Assembly: GCF_036884655.1 (NCBI RefSeq)
Contig: NC_088330.1
Location: forward strand, 27,840,001-27,904,000
Reading direction: 5' to 3'
Length of the DNA stretch: 64,000 bases
Origin: Musa acuminata AAA Group
Lineage: Eukaryota; Streptophyta; Magnoliopsida; Zingiberales; Musaceae
The notes beneath the pieces were generated by a model that did not search any database, was not told where the DNA came from, and saw nothing but the letters and a program-made list of their open reading frames with translations. A program made the translations under genes and the position numbers. How positions within the stretch are numbered: the first letter of the stretch is position 1; every line of letters begins with the position of its first letter. Of the stretch, positions 1 through 17,278 are shown in pieces.

Positions 1-632
1 ATATCAATGTCAAACTGACACTAGCGGTGGTATCGCCTTGCACATGTGGTGGTACCGCCTAAACCCAGGAAACCGGGGTTGAGATGTTTTTAGGCTCCAA
101 GTTTGAATCAACTTGACGCTTATAAATACCCCTCTCTTCCTTGGCTAAGACACAAGCACAGTGAGTTTTAAAGTGAGAAAACATTGTAGAAATCACTTGA
201 GAAATCCCTCCTCTAGCTTAAACTTAGAGTTCTATTTAGAGAGGAGTGTGTACTTGTAAAGGTTATCTCCTAAACCTGTGAAAAAGAGAAGAGGGGTGTA
301 AAAGGTGGTTGGTCTTTGCCTATTGAAGGAAGACCGATAGTGGATGCCGATGACCTCGACGGAAGAGGAATCGACGAAGTGGATGTAGGTCACGACGACC
401 GAACCACTCTAAAATCTGGTTTGTATTTTACTTTGAGTAATTTATCTTTACTGCAAACCTCTTCAATAGCTTACTGCTTTTAATACATTTATGAACGTGT
501 TTCAAGTTAAGTTTCCAAAATCGGTTTTCAACGTATGAAGAAATTTTCGTAACCGACGTAATTTTTTCCACTGTACTAATTTACCCCCCCCCCCCCCCCC
601 CCCTCCCCTTAGTGTTGACTTTTTTCCTAACA
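1..632 (+). mobile_element. 3' part of a SIRE-type Ty1-copia LTR
   Basis: This stretch resembles the 3' two thirds of the solo LTR at 53616-55011. Both have a TATA-like box (cttataaata near 117, cctataaaaa near 54346), the same 'gttgtctcctaaacc'-like run, a conserved 'agtggatgtaggtcac' block, and a terminal C-run followed by 'cttagtg...taaca'. The 5' part of the LTR lies outside the window. No gag or pol of this family follows; a different copia relic begins within about 60 bases, so this is a fragment or solo LTR. Assignment to the SIRE/Maximus group rests on the LTR start (a gttgaatctcggattttg-like sequence) seen in related copies further along, not on a database match. Confidence 0.6.
584..603. 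repeat. Poly-C run of 20 bases
   Basis: An uninterrupted run of 20 C near the 3' end of the LTR fragment. The homologous LTR at 53616-55011 has a shorter C-run (54978-54985) at the same place, so this is slippage expansion of a natural LTR feature. The length may also be affected by sequencing error. Confidence 0.85.
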
Positions 633-689
633 ATTTTCATATATTACTTTACCAAATATACATGGTTATACCTTCTCAAACATAAATAT

Positions 690-3113
690 GAAGTCTCTAT
701 AATCTTTACTCACTTTAGAATACTGATCGAGAACTTTTTTCAATCTACTGTTAAAATAGTTTACTCTAATAGATGAAATGAATACCAAGCCTTAAAAATC
801 TACTTTTCATCCTATGATATACAATATCTCAAGTCACCACCACACACTCCTCAACTAGTTCGTTTTGTTGAATAAAAACATCGATATATAGTTGAAACTT
901 ATTTTACTATTTTATACCAAGCCTTTATGTTATAACAACCTTTCAAACTACAATCTACCTCATTAACCGTATGCTCACTCCAGTCTTACAACACTAGTCA
1001 TCATTTGAAAAACTATTTTATAAAATCTCAAACCTTCAAAAACTTAAAACATTTGGTTGTTTATGTTATTTCTAGTCACGTCCATATGCTTTACACAAGT
1101 TAACATCAAGATCCAAGTTAACACTAAAGACTCATACTCTTTTGAACATAATACTTTCTGATATTATGATCTTCAACTTAAAAATCTTTATATCATGTCA
1201 TATTACTTTTTTTCTTTCAAAACTGTGAGCTATCAATAATGCAAGCCACTCGAACAATTATACTATAAGTAATTGGATTTATATGAATATACATCTGACC
1301 CTCTCAAACAAACCTCTTACCGTGCCAACCAATACTTCTCCGCAACACCTCACTCCCTCTTTAACTTCTCTACCGACTCACCTTGCAATGCCCAATAAAA
1401 CAATACCCTTGGCACTACAATTGATGTCTTTATCTTCTCCTGGGCCAAGTGACACCGAAGTGCATCAACTTAATAAGGTACGTATCAATGACTCTCCACA
1501 AATTCCTATACCTACAACATATACCATCGCACTTGGACATCACATGATAACACGCTCCAAAAATGATATTTTCAAACCATACCAAATCCTTGACTTCCAT
1601 ACAATTACAAACTCTCCACTTGAATCTATTAAACCCACAATTATCACCCAAGCCTAAAAATCTCCATATTGGGACAAAGTCATGCGTGAAGAATATGATG
1701 CCCTACTCCATAATGCCACATAGACTATTGTACCATTTCATCACACACAAAATATCATTTGGTGTAAGTAGATATTTTGAATTAAGTAGAACCCAAATAG
1801 ATCTATTGCTAGATATAAAGCATGTCTAGTAGCCAAAGGATTTCACTAATGACCAAATGTTGGCTTCACAAAGATATTCAGTCAAGTTGTTAAATCGATA
1901 ACAATTTGACTTATCTTAAGTTTGGCTATCACAAAAGACTAACATATACGACAATCGGATATTAATAATGCTTTCTTACAAAGGACCCAACTAAAAATAT
2001 CTTTATGCAATAACTTTCTGACTTCATCCTCCCTCAATATCCAAGCTATATTTATAAACTACAAAAAATTATGGACTTCATCAAGCTCCAAGAGCATAGT
2101 TATACTAAACTTAGCTCATTTTTGGCATTAACTGATTTCATCAACTTTAAGTATGACACCTCATTATTTGAAGTACTATATATCTACCAGTGTATATGGA
2201 TGACATTATTGTTATAAACAATAATCCTATGGAGATCTAGGAATCTTAAGCTACTTTTTAGGAATGAAAACAATATTCATATCTTTTGGACTTTTCCTAT
2301 CTAAAAAAAGTACATTCAAGATCTACTATCAAAGATGAACATACATAATGCCAAAAAAGTTGCAACTCGACTCTTTATCACTGAATCACTCAAATTATAT
2401 GATGACAGTCCTACTATAAATTCTACACAGTATCGATAAGTACTTGGTTCTTTATAGTACTTATCCCCACATATCTAGACATCTTATATGCAGTCAATAA
2501 ATTATCATAATTTACGCATCGACCCTCTACTATGCATTGATATGCAGTAAAATAAGTCTTGTGATATTTAAAATAGACTCTCAATTATGGACTTCTTTTT
2601 CGTAAATACTCATCACTCATCTTTTTATCTTGATGCCTTCGTTGATGCTGATTGGGTAGGCAACATTGATAATAGAATATCTATGTCAGCTTAAATTATT
2701 TTCCTTAGAACAAATCCAACTAGTTAAAGTTCTAAAAAATAAAAACTATCATAAGATCCACCATTGAAGTTGAATATTGAACCATCGCCACCACTGCTGT
2801 AGAATTCAATTGGGTTACCAATCTGCTATAGGAATTCGACATCAACTCTAAATTTACTCATACAATATACTATGATAATATTAGTGCAATCTACCTATGT
2901 GACAATCCAATGTTGTATTCACGTATGAAACATATTGTCATCGATTTTCACTTTGAGATTAAATTATCATATGTCAATTATGTGTTTCTACTATTGATTA
3001 ACTAGCAGACTCCCTCACAAAGCCACTCATAAAATATTCTAATTACATAAGTTCAAGATTGATATTTTTAATAAAAGCTCAATCTTACGGGGCAAGATCA
3101 TCTCAAAAGATCA
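690..3113 (+). pseudogene. Decayed Ty1-copia integrase / reverse transcriptase / RNase H
   Basis: Conceptual translation with many stops and frameshifts follows a plant copia polyprotein. Around 820-900 there is an integrase-core stretch reading roughly LKSPPHTPQLVRFVE, the usual SPPHTPxQNGxxER motif. At 1530-1580 comes the linker H-MITRSKNDIFKP, which precedes reverse transcriptase in Ale/Retrofit-type copias, then E-YDALLHNAT and KACLVAKGF. Near 2240-2275 is a 'LGILSYFLGMK' block, and near 2990-3030 the RNase H end 'LADSLTKPL'. Catalytic motifs such as YVDD are degraded. The longest open stretch (1283-1657) is only a piece of the linker. It is not functional; it represents the right-hand half of an old insertion. 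Confidence 0.75.
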
Positions 3114-3298
3114 TGAGAGATGCTAATATCATATTTGAATAACTGATTTGATGATAGAGAAAATCTCATATTTGAATAATTGATTTAATTATAAGATTTG
3201 AGTGATTGATCGAGAAAAATCTCTCCTTGAAACTTGTATTAATACTCTCGTCACTTCGATCAATTAAGATCAATTGTAATCTATTTCTCAATTCACTA
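3114..3298 (+). mobile_element. 3' LTR of the decayed copia element
   Basis: Immediately downstream of the RNase H relic, after a purine-rich 'acggggcaagatcatc' tract, a short AT-rich sequence begins with TGAGAGATGC and contains 'cttgaaacttgtattaatac', typical of short Ale/Retrofit-like LTRs. It ends where homology to a host phosphatase gene begins. The right edge is precise to a few bases; the left edge is placed at the first TG after the polypurine tract. No matching 5' LTR is visible, because unrelated LTR sequence occupies 1-632. Confidence 0.55.
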
Positions 3299-3905
3299 CC
3301 ATGTTGATGCCTTTGAACGCAGCGTCAGTGTCATTCTGTATGCATTTGGTTCTATTGATACATCTGTTTTAGGCAGCGTCCTCCGAAGGATGAACTACAA
3401 AGGTGTAGAGTTGAAGACACTCTTACTAGTACACAATTCAGTTGACCTTCAATTGGGGACTCATTCGTTTTGTTGTGTGAAATCCAACATTTGTTTTTCG
3501 TAAGGAGCTTTGTCATGATGTGAATGTTCCTTACAATATAGTGAATGGAAACTGTGAGCCTGTGCCAGATACATCAGCTCCTGTTGTGTACATCACTCAC
3601 TATTGGTGATGGAGGAAATCTTGAAGGGCTTGCAACCAAGAATGACTCCACATGAAATGCTGCAGCATTTGTGCTTGATAATGCTCAATTATGTGACAAA
3701 TGCAAGAAAAATTTCTTTTCTCGATGGCCAAATTCTTCTTTTTTTTCTTTTGGCATGTGCAATGCAGCATGACAGCCACAGCCCAGTTGCTCAGCTCTCA
3801 GAGAATCCAGCTTCTATACCTCGCACAGAAACGATGATGGAAATGCCATGGCTGCTGATTCTACAGCGACCACCAGAAGACCGCAAATGAGATTTCAGCC
3901 ATGTA
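3299..3905 (+). pseudogene. Purple acid phosphatase 3' end, truncated pseudogene
   Basis: Pieces of a plant purple acid phosphatase (a metallophosphoesterase, usually secreted, that releases phosphate from organic esters) can be read in several frames. CAT GTT GAT GCC TTT GAA CGC AGC (3299-3322) gives HVDAFERS, matching the metal-ligand GHVHAYERS motif with H changed to D. About 190 bases on, 3520-3600 reads VPYNIVNGNCEPVPDTSAP, then VYIT/IGDGGNLEGLATK across a frameshift. Near 3770-3860 the frame reads PQPSCSALRESSF, then HRNDDGNAMAADS, the usual HRNxDGxAVAADS. The segment between SSF and HRN is deleted, and about 125 bases of intron-like sequence separate GLAT from PQP. The 5' gene is absent; the copia 3' LTR abuts the first motif. 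A dead gene fragment. Confidence 0.75.
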
Positions 3906-4048
3906 ATGGCTGTTCATGAACCACAAACTTCAAGGAATAAACGCTATTATGTGTACAGCAGCTACTAGAAGACTGCAAAAGAGATCTCAGCTATGTACTG
4001 GCTGATCATGGATTACAAGCATCAAGGAGTAAATGCTGTATACCTATC
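3867..4048 (+). repeat. Two-copy tandem repeat, unit about 91 bp
   Basis: 3867-3957 and 3958-4048 are recognisably the same sequence: both contain an 'agaagactgcaaa(a/t)gagat(c/t)tcagc(c/t)atgta(a/c)tggctg' core and then 'caaggagtaaa(c/t)gct'-like sequence. The copies differ at many positions, so the duplication is old. It lies just past the phosphatase relic, in what would have been its last exon or 3' UTR. Confidence 0.7.
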
Positions 4049-5700
4049 GCTACTCTCCCAACTTTGGATTATGTATGTAATGAAATACTTTTATATATTG
4101 CGGTGTGAGTTGTGAATTAGCTTATGTGGTGCAATTATAGGTTGGCATATGAGGCAGTTGTGTCTTTCTTTATCAGCTCTAGGTTAGGAAATATTTTATT
4201 GAAGAGTAGATCAGATTGAACTCACTCCCATCTTAGGTAGACCCATTAGCACTAAACTGTGATGTTAAGATGGCTCCATTCCTAAGAGCATGCACTTTCC
4301 AAAATTCTTTCTCACAATTATGATTCTTATAAGAGTTATTAATTATCATGGAAATTATCTCTGTTCTTTATTCTTTTTTATAATTCTACAATACGTCGCG
4401 AACAATAATTCAATATCTGTTCATTCAAAACTCTTTTCAGATTTTTCAAAATTCTTAGGAAAGATTGGAGGATAAGTAGAAGAACATAAGTTCACTTTTG
4501 TTTCCCTCTCCTTCTTCTCTAATAAGAAGAAATTAAATTTCAGTATAAGATTGAGCGTGTGTCGACAAGCCTAACATCAAATAAAATTGTAAGCATTAAT
4601 GCTCACATAAATGTTGAAATAGGCTCATAAACTAAATTAATTTGTTTTTACATGTCAATTACCCAGAAAAAAAAAATCATTTGGCACGCTGCTAAGCGAG
4701 TGAAAAGCATAATCAATTGTTAACAATATAATAACAAGTAAATAATGCCTATAAAAGTTATCAACACTAATATGTTTATCCACTTATTTTACAGTGATTT
4801 ATCAAAATACATAAAGCTAGATCATAATTTTGCCTTGCTTTTCTAACAAGGGATAATGTAAAGAGATGGCTCAAATTGTGTGCTGCACCATTACAGCCAA
4901 GTCAAACTAAGTTGAGTGCCAAAAAGCAAAAAGGAGACCTAATTCTTGGAGGGTAACAATAAAGGATATGATGAACTCAAGATCATTAATCAATAGCTGA
5001 TCTAGAGATGAATGGTTAAAAAATAACTGCTAGATTAATAGGTCTACTGAGTCTAAATTAAATAAAAAATGAAAAAAAGGATGAATTAGGCCAGAACATG
5101 TTCATCTGAGTCTAATATGATCTTCAAAATAGTTTTGCAAAAATGATTTTGTTTTGAGTCATTAGAAAAGAAATTTATATCAGAATAAATCATGGGTGAA
5201 AATAAAAGGGGAAAATATTATGAATTTATTGTTGCCAGACTCACATGACATTCCTAATCATACAAGATATCGTAATTAAATTATCAATTATGATAAGATG
5301 AAATAGAAAATTTACAAGTAGAAAGCCTTGAAAAGGACAGAGTTTGATTAGAAAAAAGAACACATTTGCCTAAAAGACACCAATTTTGAGAATTGGGAAT
5401 ATAATGAAGCTGAAATAATACAACACCACCGTCAATCTAAATCTGGACGAGACAAGAAGAAGGATTTTAGGTGACAGCCAAAGAACTGTCTCGAAATGTT
5501 ATGCCCATGGGATGTTAATCTTGAAGCTAAATATCAGATATAAATTAAAGATCTTATCAAGAAAAAGGAGGAGAAAGATACAAATTGTTAACAGGAAGTA
5601 TTAGATGCATAGAAGATTAAGATTGAGGAGTTCATATCAATGTTTGGTTTGCTTAATGATGTTAACGTCGAACGGTTGAGATGATCATGATCGATTGCTG
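4049..5700. other. Intergenic, AT-rich, no gene seen
   Basis: No coding pattern, domain or repeat shared with the rest of the window was recognised. Short open frames here (for example 4290-4475) have no protein-like features. The last 150-200 bases before 5930 become GC-rich and are probably the protease promoter and 5' UTR. Confidence 0.6.
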
Positions 5701-5781
5701 TTACCTTATCAAGTATTGGCGAAATAACTGGGCCCCACAGAAACACCTTATTTTCCAACCAATAACCGTGGAGATAGTGAG

Positions 5782-5844
5782 ACGCGTAAGAGGGAAAGGG
5801 TAAAATGGAAACTTTCGAAGAAGACCACCGATTCTTCGACGCGT
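5782..5844 (+). promoter_or_regulatory. Two ACGCGT motifs upstream of the protease gene
   Basis: ACGCGT occurs at 5782-5787 and again at 5839-5844, 148 and 91 bases before the start codon at 5930. CGCG-box sequences of this form are the known binding site of calmodulin-binding transcription activators (CAMTA), which act in calcium, cold and wounding responses. Two copies in 63 bases is suggestive only; the region is GC-rich, and the transcription start is not known. Confidence 0.3.
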
Positions 5845-5929
5845 GCGCCGAGACCAGCGGTCGGGGGCCGCCGCCGTTGCCCGATAAAAGCCAACAGTTG
5901 CCGCGATCTACCGGTCTCTTCCTCCTCTC

Positions 5930-12289
<6,360 letters not shown>

Positions 12290-13213
12290 AGGATTTACCA
12301 GTAAGGAAATAATTTAACATATTTACATGCCATTTACTGCGGATCTCCTCATGCTAACTACGGTGTTGTGTATATGCTTTTCAGATTCCCTACTCCGAAG
12401 CATGTGTAAGGTTGCCAGGATAATGTAAAGTGGGATCATTCATTTTCAGCACCGCATGATGTGTTGATGTTTCATGATTGAACCTCAAATATCTGCCATA
12501 TGTTCATAGTTATTGGTCAGTTGCAATTGCAGTGTGATGTTCTACTTATCTGTGTGTCATCGTCATTATAAACTATTATTTTGAGAGAACGCCTTCTTGA
12601 GATAATACACAAAACTTATGGTACCTCTGGTAGATTTGTGTTGTACCAAAAGCTACTCTTAACGGTGGAAATAAGTAGAGCACTAGATAGATCGGAGTAC
12701 CTTTAGAGTAAGTCATTTTATTTAAGCAGAGAAGCTTCTGTCCTGTAATGTTTGAGAAAAAGATTGAGCATGTAAAATTTATCAATATTTGTCATTTGGA
12801 AATTCCGGGTGGTTCGGAGTGTTTTGTGTTGTATCGTATATTCTTTCTTGTCGTCATAGATAATGAGCTTCCTGGTGAGTATTACCTATGCATTCTGCTG
12901 CATATAGCCGTTTACAATGAAAATTTTGATTTGATTTGATTTGAGAGCAGCAAAAGAAGAAGAAAAGATTTTGATTTTGTAAAATTTTGAATCGGAATGT
13001 AATCGATTTTAGGTGATTTCAACTACTGTTATTCAATTTCATTTGATTAAAAAATAAAAAAAAGAAATTACTATATAAGTAAAAGTCTACCAATACAATA
13101 TAGTCATGCATGATAAGACATAAAAGCTCTAGAGTTAAAACATGACAATGAAGTCCTACATCAAATATATCAAACAAATACAATTTTCTTTATTCCTTTA
13201 TTTTCTTTCTTTT
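12290..13213. other. 3' UTR and intergenic, no gene seen
   Basis: The first 100-300 bases are presumably the protease 3' UTR; no clear AATAAA signal stands out. The rest is AT-rich. From about 13090 to 13213 the sequence matches, imperfectly, the 3' flank of the F-box copies at 31300-31411 and 63600-63740 ('catgacaatg(a/g)ag...ctac(a/t)...atatcaaac'). Confidence 0.55.
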
Positions 13214-14272
13214 TCAGATCAAACTTGGAGTGATCCAGTGCATCCTCAAAGATTGTTGTCCTCTGGTCATTACTTTGATGCTTTGTCTCTCTATAATGCA
13301 AACATCGTCTGAAAATGGATGAATGGGATATAAATAATTACCATAACATTTAGCTTCATGAGCTGAGATTGAGATAGCTTGGTTACAATTTCTCACAAAC
13401 AATGTTCGATCACCCAAGCTCTCAATCTTGATCCAAATTTTGTTCTTAAGATCGAGTCGAAATATATAGACTTCTTCAGCATTCAAGAGTTATAGAAGCA
13501 CACTAATAATATCTCTCCGCAAGATTCAACTAAGCACGTATCATAATAATATATGTCAGATATATCCATAGGAGGTGGCACTTCCATTTTCTTAATCCGT
13601 AGAGGAAGAACTTGAAAAGTCACCAAGTGTTGGTCGGGGTGAAGAAAAGCATATAATTGACCCTGGAAGCTTAGGACTGACCTAAAATATCTAACATCCA
13701 CATTTCTCTCCGTATTCCATGACTTGTCTCCTTGTTGCCAAATATAGAGTTTTTCCATGTCACATCCGAGAAAGGTGTAATCAGGATTCATCGGAGATGA
13801 TGACATATGGAGGAACAGCGAAGGTTGATCAAGGGCTGGGAGGTCCAATCGCACACGAGAGAAGGGATTCGATAGAGAGAGAGTGCAATTAAATTGCGGC
13901 TTTAGAACCAACCAACCGTGCGAAGAGCCACAGATGATTACTCTTTCACTGGAAGAAGCAGAGATTCTAACGTTAAATGACATATTCTCATCTATTACGT
14001 TGTGTAAGATGCAGGCATCACTAGCAACACTAAGCAACCACGGGATTTTGCTCATGGTTGGGTTGTATCTTGGGGTCGTGGCCAACCATTCCTTGCATAC
14101 GGTGCTCAAGCGCATGGCATCCTTAGGGTTCATGCACATCAATACCGACTCGATAATATCGATGGAAATGTTCTTGATGGCCTTGGCCTTGGCCTCTGCC
14201 TCGGCCTCGCATATTCTCTTCTCCTCATTTCTCTGTTGCTTTTCTGTAGATCTGCTACCAATTCATACCACA
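13214..14272 (-). pseudogene. F-box/DUF295 protein, copy 1 (frameshifted)
   Basis: Minus-strand paralogue of the intact gene at 31412-32485. The segment ending at 13483 covers the F-box-like region (SIDIIESVLMCMNPKDAMRLSTVCKEW), the SHGWLVL and NPFSRVRLDLPAL motifs and the start of DUF295, stopping after ILLVCFYNS. The remainder, 13214-13486, continues in another frame (LNAEEVYIFRLDLKNKIWIKIESLGD...WITPSLI). Compared with the intact copy about ten residues plus a frame are lost at the junction. The ATG used by copy 2 is GTG here, and the first 10-15 codons are frameshifted with a TGA upstream; the first in-frame ATG (14142) lies within the F-box. F-box proteins are substrate adaptors of SCF ubiquitin ligases; DUF295 is a plant beta-propeller-like domain. 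Probably non-functional, unless a shortened protein is made. Confidence 0.8.
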
Positions 14273-15339
14273 CCTTAGATACTGGTAAGGATTACGAAGA
14301 AATCTAGTCTAATCTAATGTAATGGGAGAGGAAAATGGAAAAAAAAAACACTCGTAAAATATTTATAATAGTTTTGAGGATGTGAAACTATGAGGTCATG
14401 TAGACGCTTAATATAATCGAGAGAACAAAGCAAAAAAGAAGAGAAGAATTACTGGGTTAGAAACGGAGGACGAAGGACATTGGAACAAGAACCCTCGACC
14501 CATCCCTTTCCTTTCATCTGATCCTTTACGCGAGACGTCTCCGCTTCGCCGGTCATGCTTCGTACTGTAGCAATGCTATGCTTAAATTGGGACCGTCATA
14601 TGCTACGATTAAAAGGGCGAGTCAAATTTGGAGTCACATTAGCGATAAAGTTTGAGGATTACATCGAATTCGATTATTTGAAACCATTTATAGAAGATAT
14701 AAAAAATGATCAAATCGATAACTACTACCATTATTAAGGATGCTATATTACCATATACATGTAAATATAACATTCCTATGTTACCATATATATGTAATAT
14801 AGGAATATTACATATTGTGAAGAGGATAACATTCCTATATTTCACTTTGCTATATTACCATACATATGTAAATAACATTCCTATTTTTTGTTTTTGTAAC
14901 TATGGAATGCAATCATTAATTATGGAGATCATATCTCCTTGTATAAATTCATATAATAAGTGAATCTAATTTAACTAATTAAATAAGTATAAACAAGAAA
15001 AAATATATCAATTTATAATGATTCCTCATCTTTTGAGAGCGTCAACTTTTACTATCGATCGTTCTCCCAACGACTAAGATAAACATTCCTTTAAAATTTT
15101 CTCTTTTTCAAGGCTTGTAAGAGAACTTTACATTTGAAATAGTAAAGTTTTATAAGAATATCACACATTCTACAACTTAATAATCTACCTAAAACTTAAG
15201 AAACTCAAGAAATACTCAAACAAAATACAACACTTAACAAGCTTAAGAATGGATGCTTTACTAGACAAGCCTAAAGGAAAAACATATAACATCAAAAATT
15301 CTAAAAATATGAAATAAATTAATTAAAAAAAGGGTTTTA
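14273..15339. other. 5' flank of F-box copy 1, homologous to the flank of copy 2
   Basis: Portions match the 5' flank of the intact F-box gene. The 'ttactgggttagaaa(c/t)(g/a)ga' block at 14451 corresponds to 32667. 'gagtcaaatttggagtcacatt' (14619) corresponds to 32813, and 'ggaatgcaat...atggagat' (14904) to 33008. An AT-rich stretch, 14740-14885, contains three degraded copies of a 'tattaccata(t/c)a(c/t)atgtaa...aacattcctat' repeat, present only about once in unit 2. From about 15050 to 15340 nothing was recognised. Confidence 0.6.
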
Positions 15340-15706
15340 GTAGCGATAGAAGATATTTTGGTACCACCCAACTGACAGTCATCTCATATCACACATGGTG
15401 CTACTCTTGTCAAAGTAGTGCATTGATCGATTCAGGAATGACTGTATCTTGAAATGACGTAGCCCAGCTTAGAAGCGACGTAGCCCAGCTCTAAAGCGGC
15501 ACACAGCAAATCCACGCTGTTCAGAATCAAGTGATACTTACTACTAAGGATACAACCTCGCAAGGCATGGGGTCGAAAGGATAGCCTCAGAATAGACAAA
15601 CCGCTCGTTGGAAATGTCGGTGGATGCTAACAAGCACAGGGGGAGTTGACTCCCTACAAAAGGTATAAAAACCACCCATAGATAGATGTTAGGGGATAGG
15701 ATTTAC
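15340..15706 (+). mobile_element. Left half of an older LTR-like sequence split by copia A
   Basis: This stretch differs from its AT-rich surroundings. It contains a direct repeat 'gacgtagcccagct' (about 15457 and 15479), an 'acaggggagttgactccc'-like region and a TATA-like 'ggtataaaaacc' about 15662. It stops exactly at copia A. The sequence resuming at 23336 has similar composition ('ggggtcaagtcagaactcccc'), as expected for a gypsy-type LTR with promoter on the left and R/U5 on the right. No coding part was found, so the class is uncertain. Confidence 0.4.
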
Positions 15707-17278
15707 TGTTGGGAAATCTTGGGGGCGACATCAGATGCGCAGCGGAAGAGCAAGAAAACAAAATCCCCGTTTCCCAAAGAGATGTTCGTCGTCGTGCGAA
15801 GATTGGTGTGCAAAATCCGCGAAACTGAAAAACTGCGTATAGAGTAGATTGTGTTACTTAAGAAGATCGTATATCCCTATTTCCTTGCAGATATTTAGGA
15901 GAGGGTGAAGAAGGTCAAGTGTCCTCCTCTCTAGCGGTGATCCACACAGCAGGGCTACAACGACGCTCCTCAAAACTCCAAGCCTGCTTTGAGGTAGAGA
16001 GGGGAAAGAGAATAGGAGAGGTAAGCAAAGGCTCTAGCCTATGAGGCTCTGAATCCCTCCTATTTATAGAGGTCCCCTGTCAAACCCTAATGAATCCTCC
16101 CCTAGTGGGTATTGGATCTGCATCCAATAACCCAAGCCTTTTAGATTAGTGGATCTCTATCCAATAATCTCTCATGGGCTTTTATTAGATCTCGTCCATG
16201 GGATCCAATAATTCAGGGGCTTATTGGATATCTAATAAGACAAGGGCTCCGTCGGATATCTCATATCCGAACCTCTACTCATCGCAATGCCTACCATATG
16301 TGTGTGACCCTCTAGGCCCAATATCGAGTTAGTCGTGAGTCATACCTATCAGAACTCCTTCTAACTCAGTGAATTATTATCTCTGTAATAATTCACTCGA
16401 CTCATCGACTACGGACGTACTAGGCCACTACGTCGTAGTCCCCAGACGATACAGGGGAATCCAATCCATTGGATCTGTCTATCCTCAGTTACTGTGTACC
16501 TATAGTCCCTCATCCATCTAATATCCCTGAGACCGTATATCGAGCATGGTGCTGTCAGACCCATACGGTTTCTACTCGAGTCTCGCTCTAATCGGATTCT
16601 CCCGGAGAACTCTTTCTCTCTCAACCCGAATGACCCTAGCTAGGGATTTGTCTGAGCAAGAACACATGGGATATTCCTCTCATGACGCCGAGAGTGGATG
16701 ATCCTCTATCGACACTCAATAGCCCTCGTAAGATCGACTACCACTCCCAATAACCAATTGTACTTGATTTGGGACAACCAAATCTATAAGTCTGGTATCA
16801 AAGAGTGGAGCACTCATACAGGACATCCTTGGTGTCTCAAGTCTAAGGACTAGATATACCACTAGGACTACGGAATCGCTGTCTGACAATAAGGCATCAT
16901 CAACCATCCAACATTTCGTAAGCGGATCAATCAGTGAACTCATTCTCCAATGAGTACCTATACTATATCCCTAGTGTCCCTACATGAGCAGCTATGAGAC
17001 CAGTTGCATCCATCATATGGATGGGTATACAGCACACCAATCTGTCCGGTTATCACGATGTCCCTCTCGAGTAACCTATGACCGAGATTATTTAGGATAT
17101 GTGTTTAAAGATGAATTGATCTCATTTTTGTGATCTCATCACGATCCGATTCTCATTGCACAAATCTAAGGACATCATAATATATATGTGCATATATGCA
17201 ATAGTTATAAAATGATATATGCCAAAATATAATAAGCAAAAAGATTCTGTATCAAGTCACACGTGCCATCACTCACAT
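15707..17278 (-). mobile_element. 3' LTR of copia A (5' terminus deleted)
   Basis: Collinear with the 5' LTR at 21748-23335 over almost its full length, with scattered substitutions. On its own strand it lacks the first roughly 40 bases (TGCTAGTCATAGG...), which were removed by the deletion joining it to RT. It contains an 11-bp-stem hairpin at 16369-16396 (gtgaattatta / taataattcac, 6-base loop) present in every LTR of the family. One of the two CACGTG boxes of the family remains (about 17261); the other reads CACATG here. Confidence 0.85.

Noticed and set aside
3603..3890. 95-codon plus-strand ORF
   Set aside because: It overlaps the phosphatase relic in the wrong frame; the homologous peptides are read in other frames.
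13883..14278. 131-codon plus-strand ORF over the F-box gene (similarly 32262-32609)
   Set aside because: Shadow of the minus-strand F-box coding sequence, which has the recognisable domains.
16409..16624. Recurrent 71-codon ORF (MREKEFSGRIRL...) in LTRs of copia A and C
   Set aside because: It lies within LTR sequence, is present only because the LTRs are similar, and is broken in the B LTRs; no protein family features.
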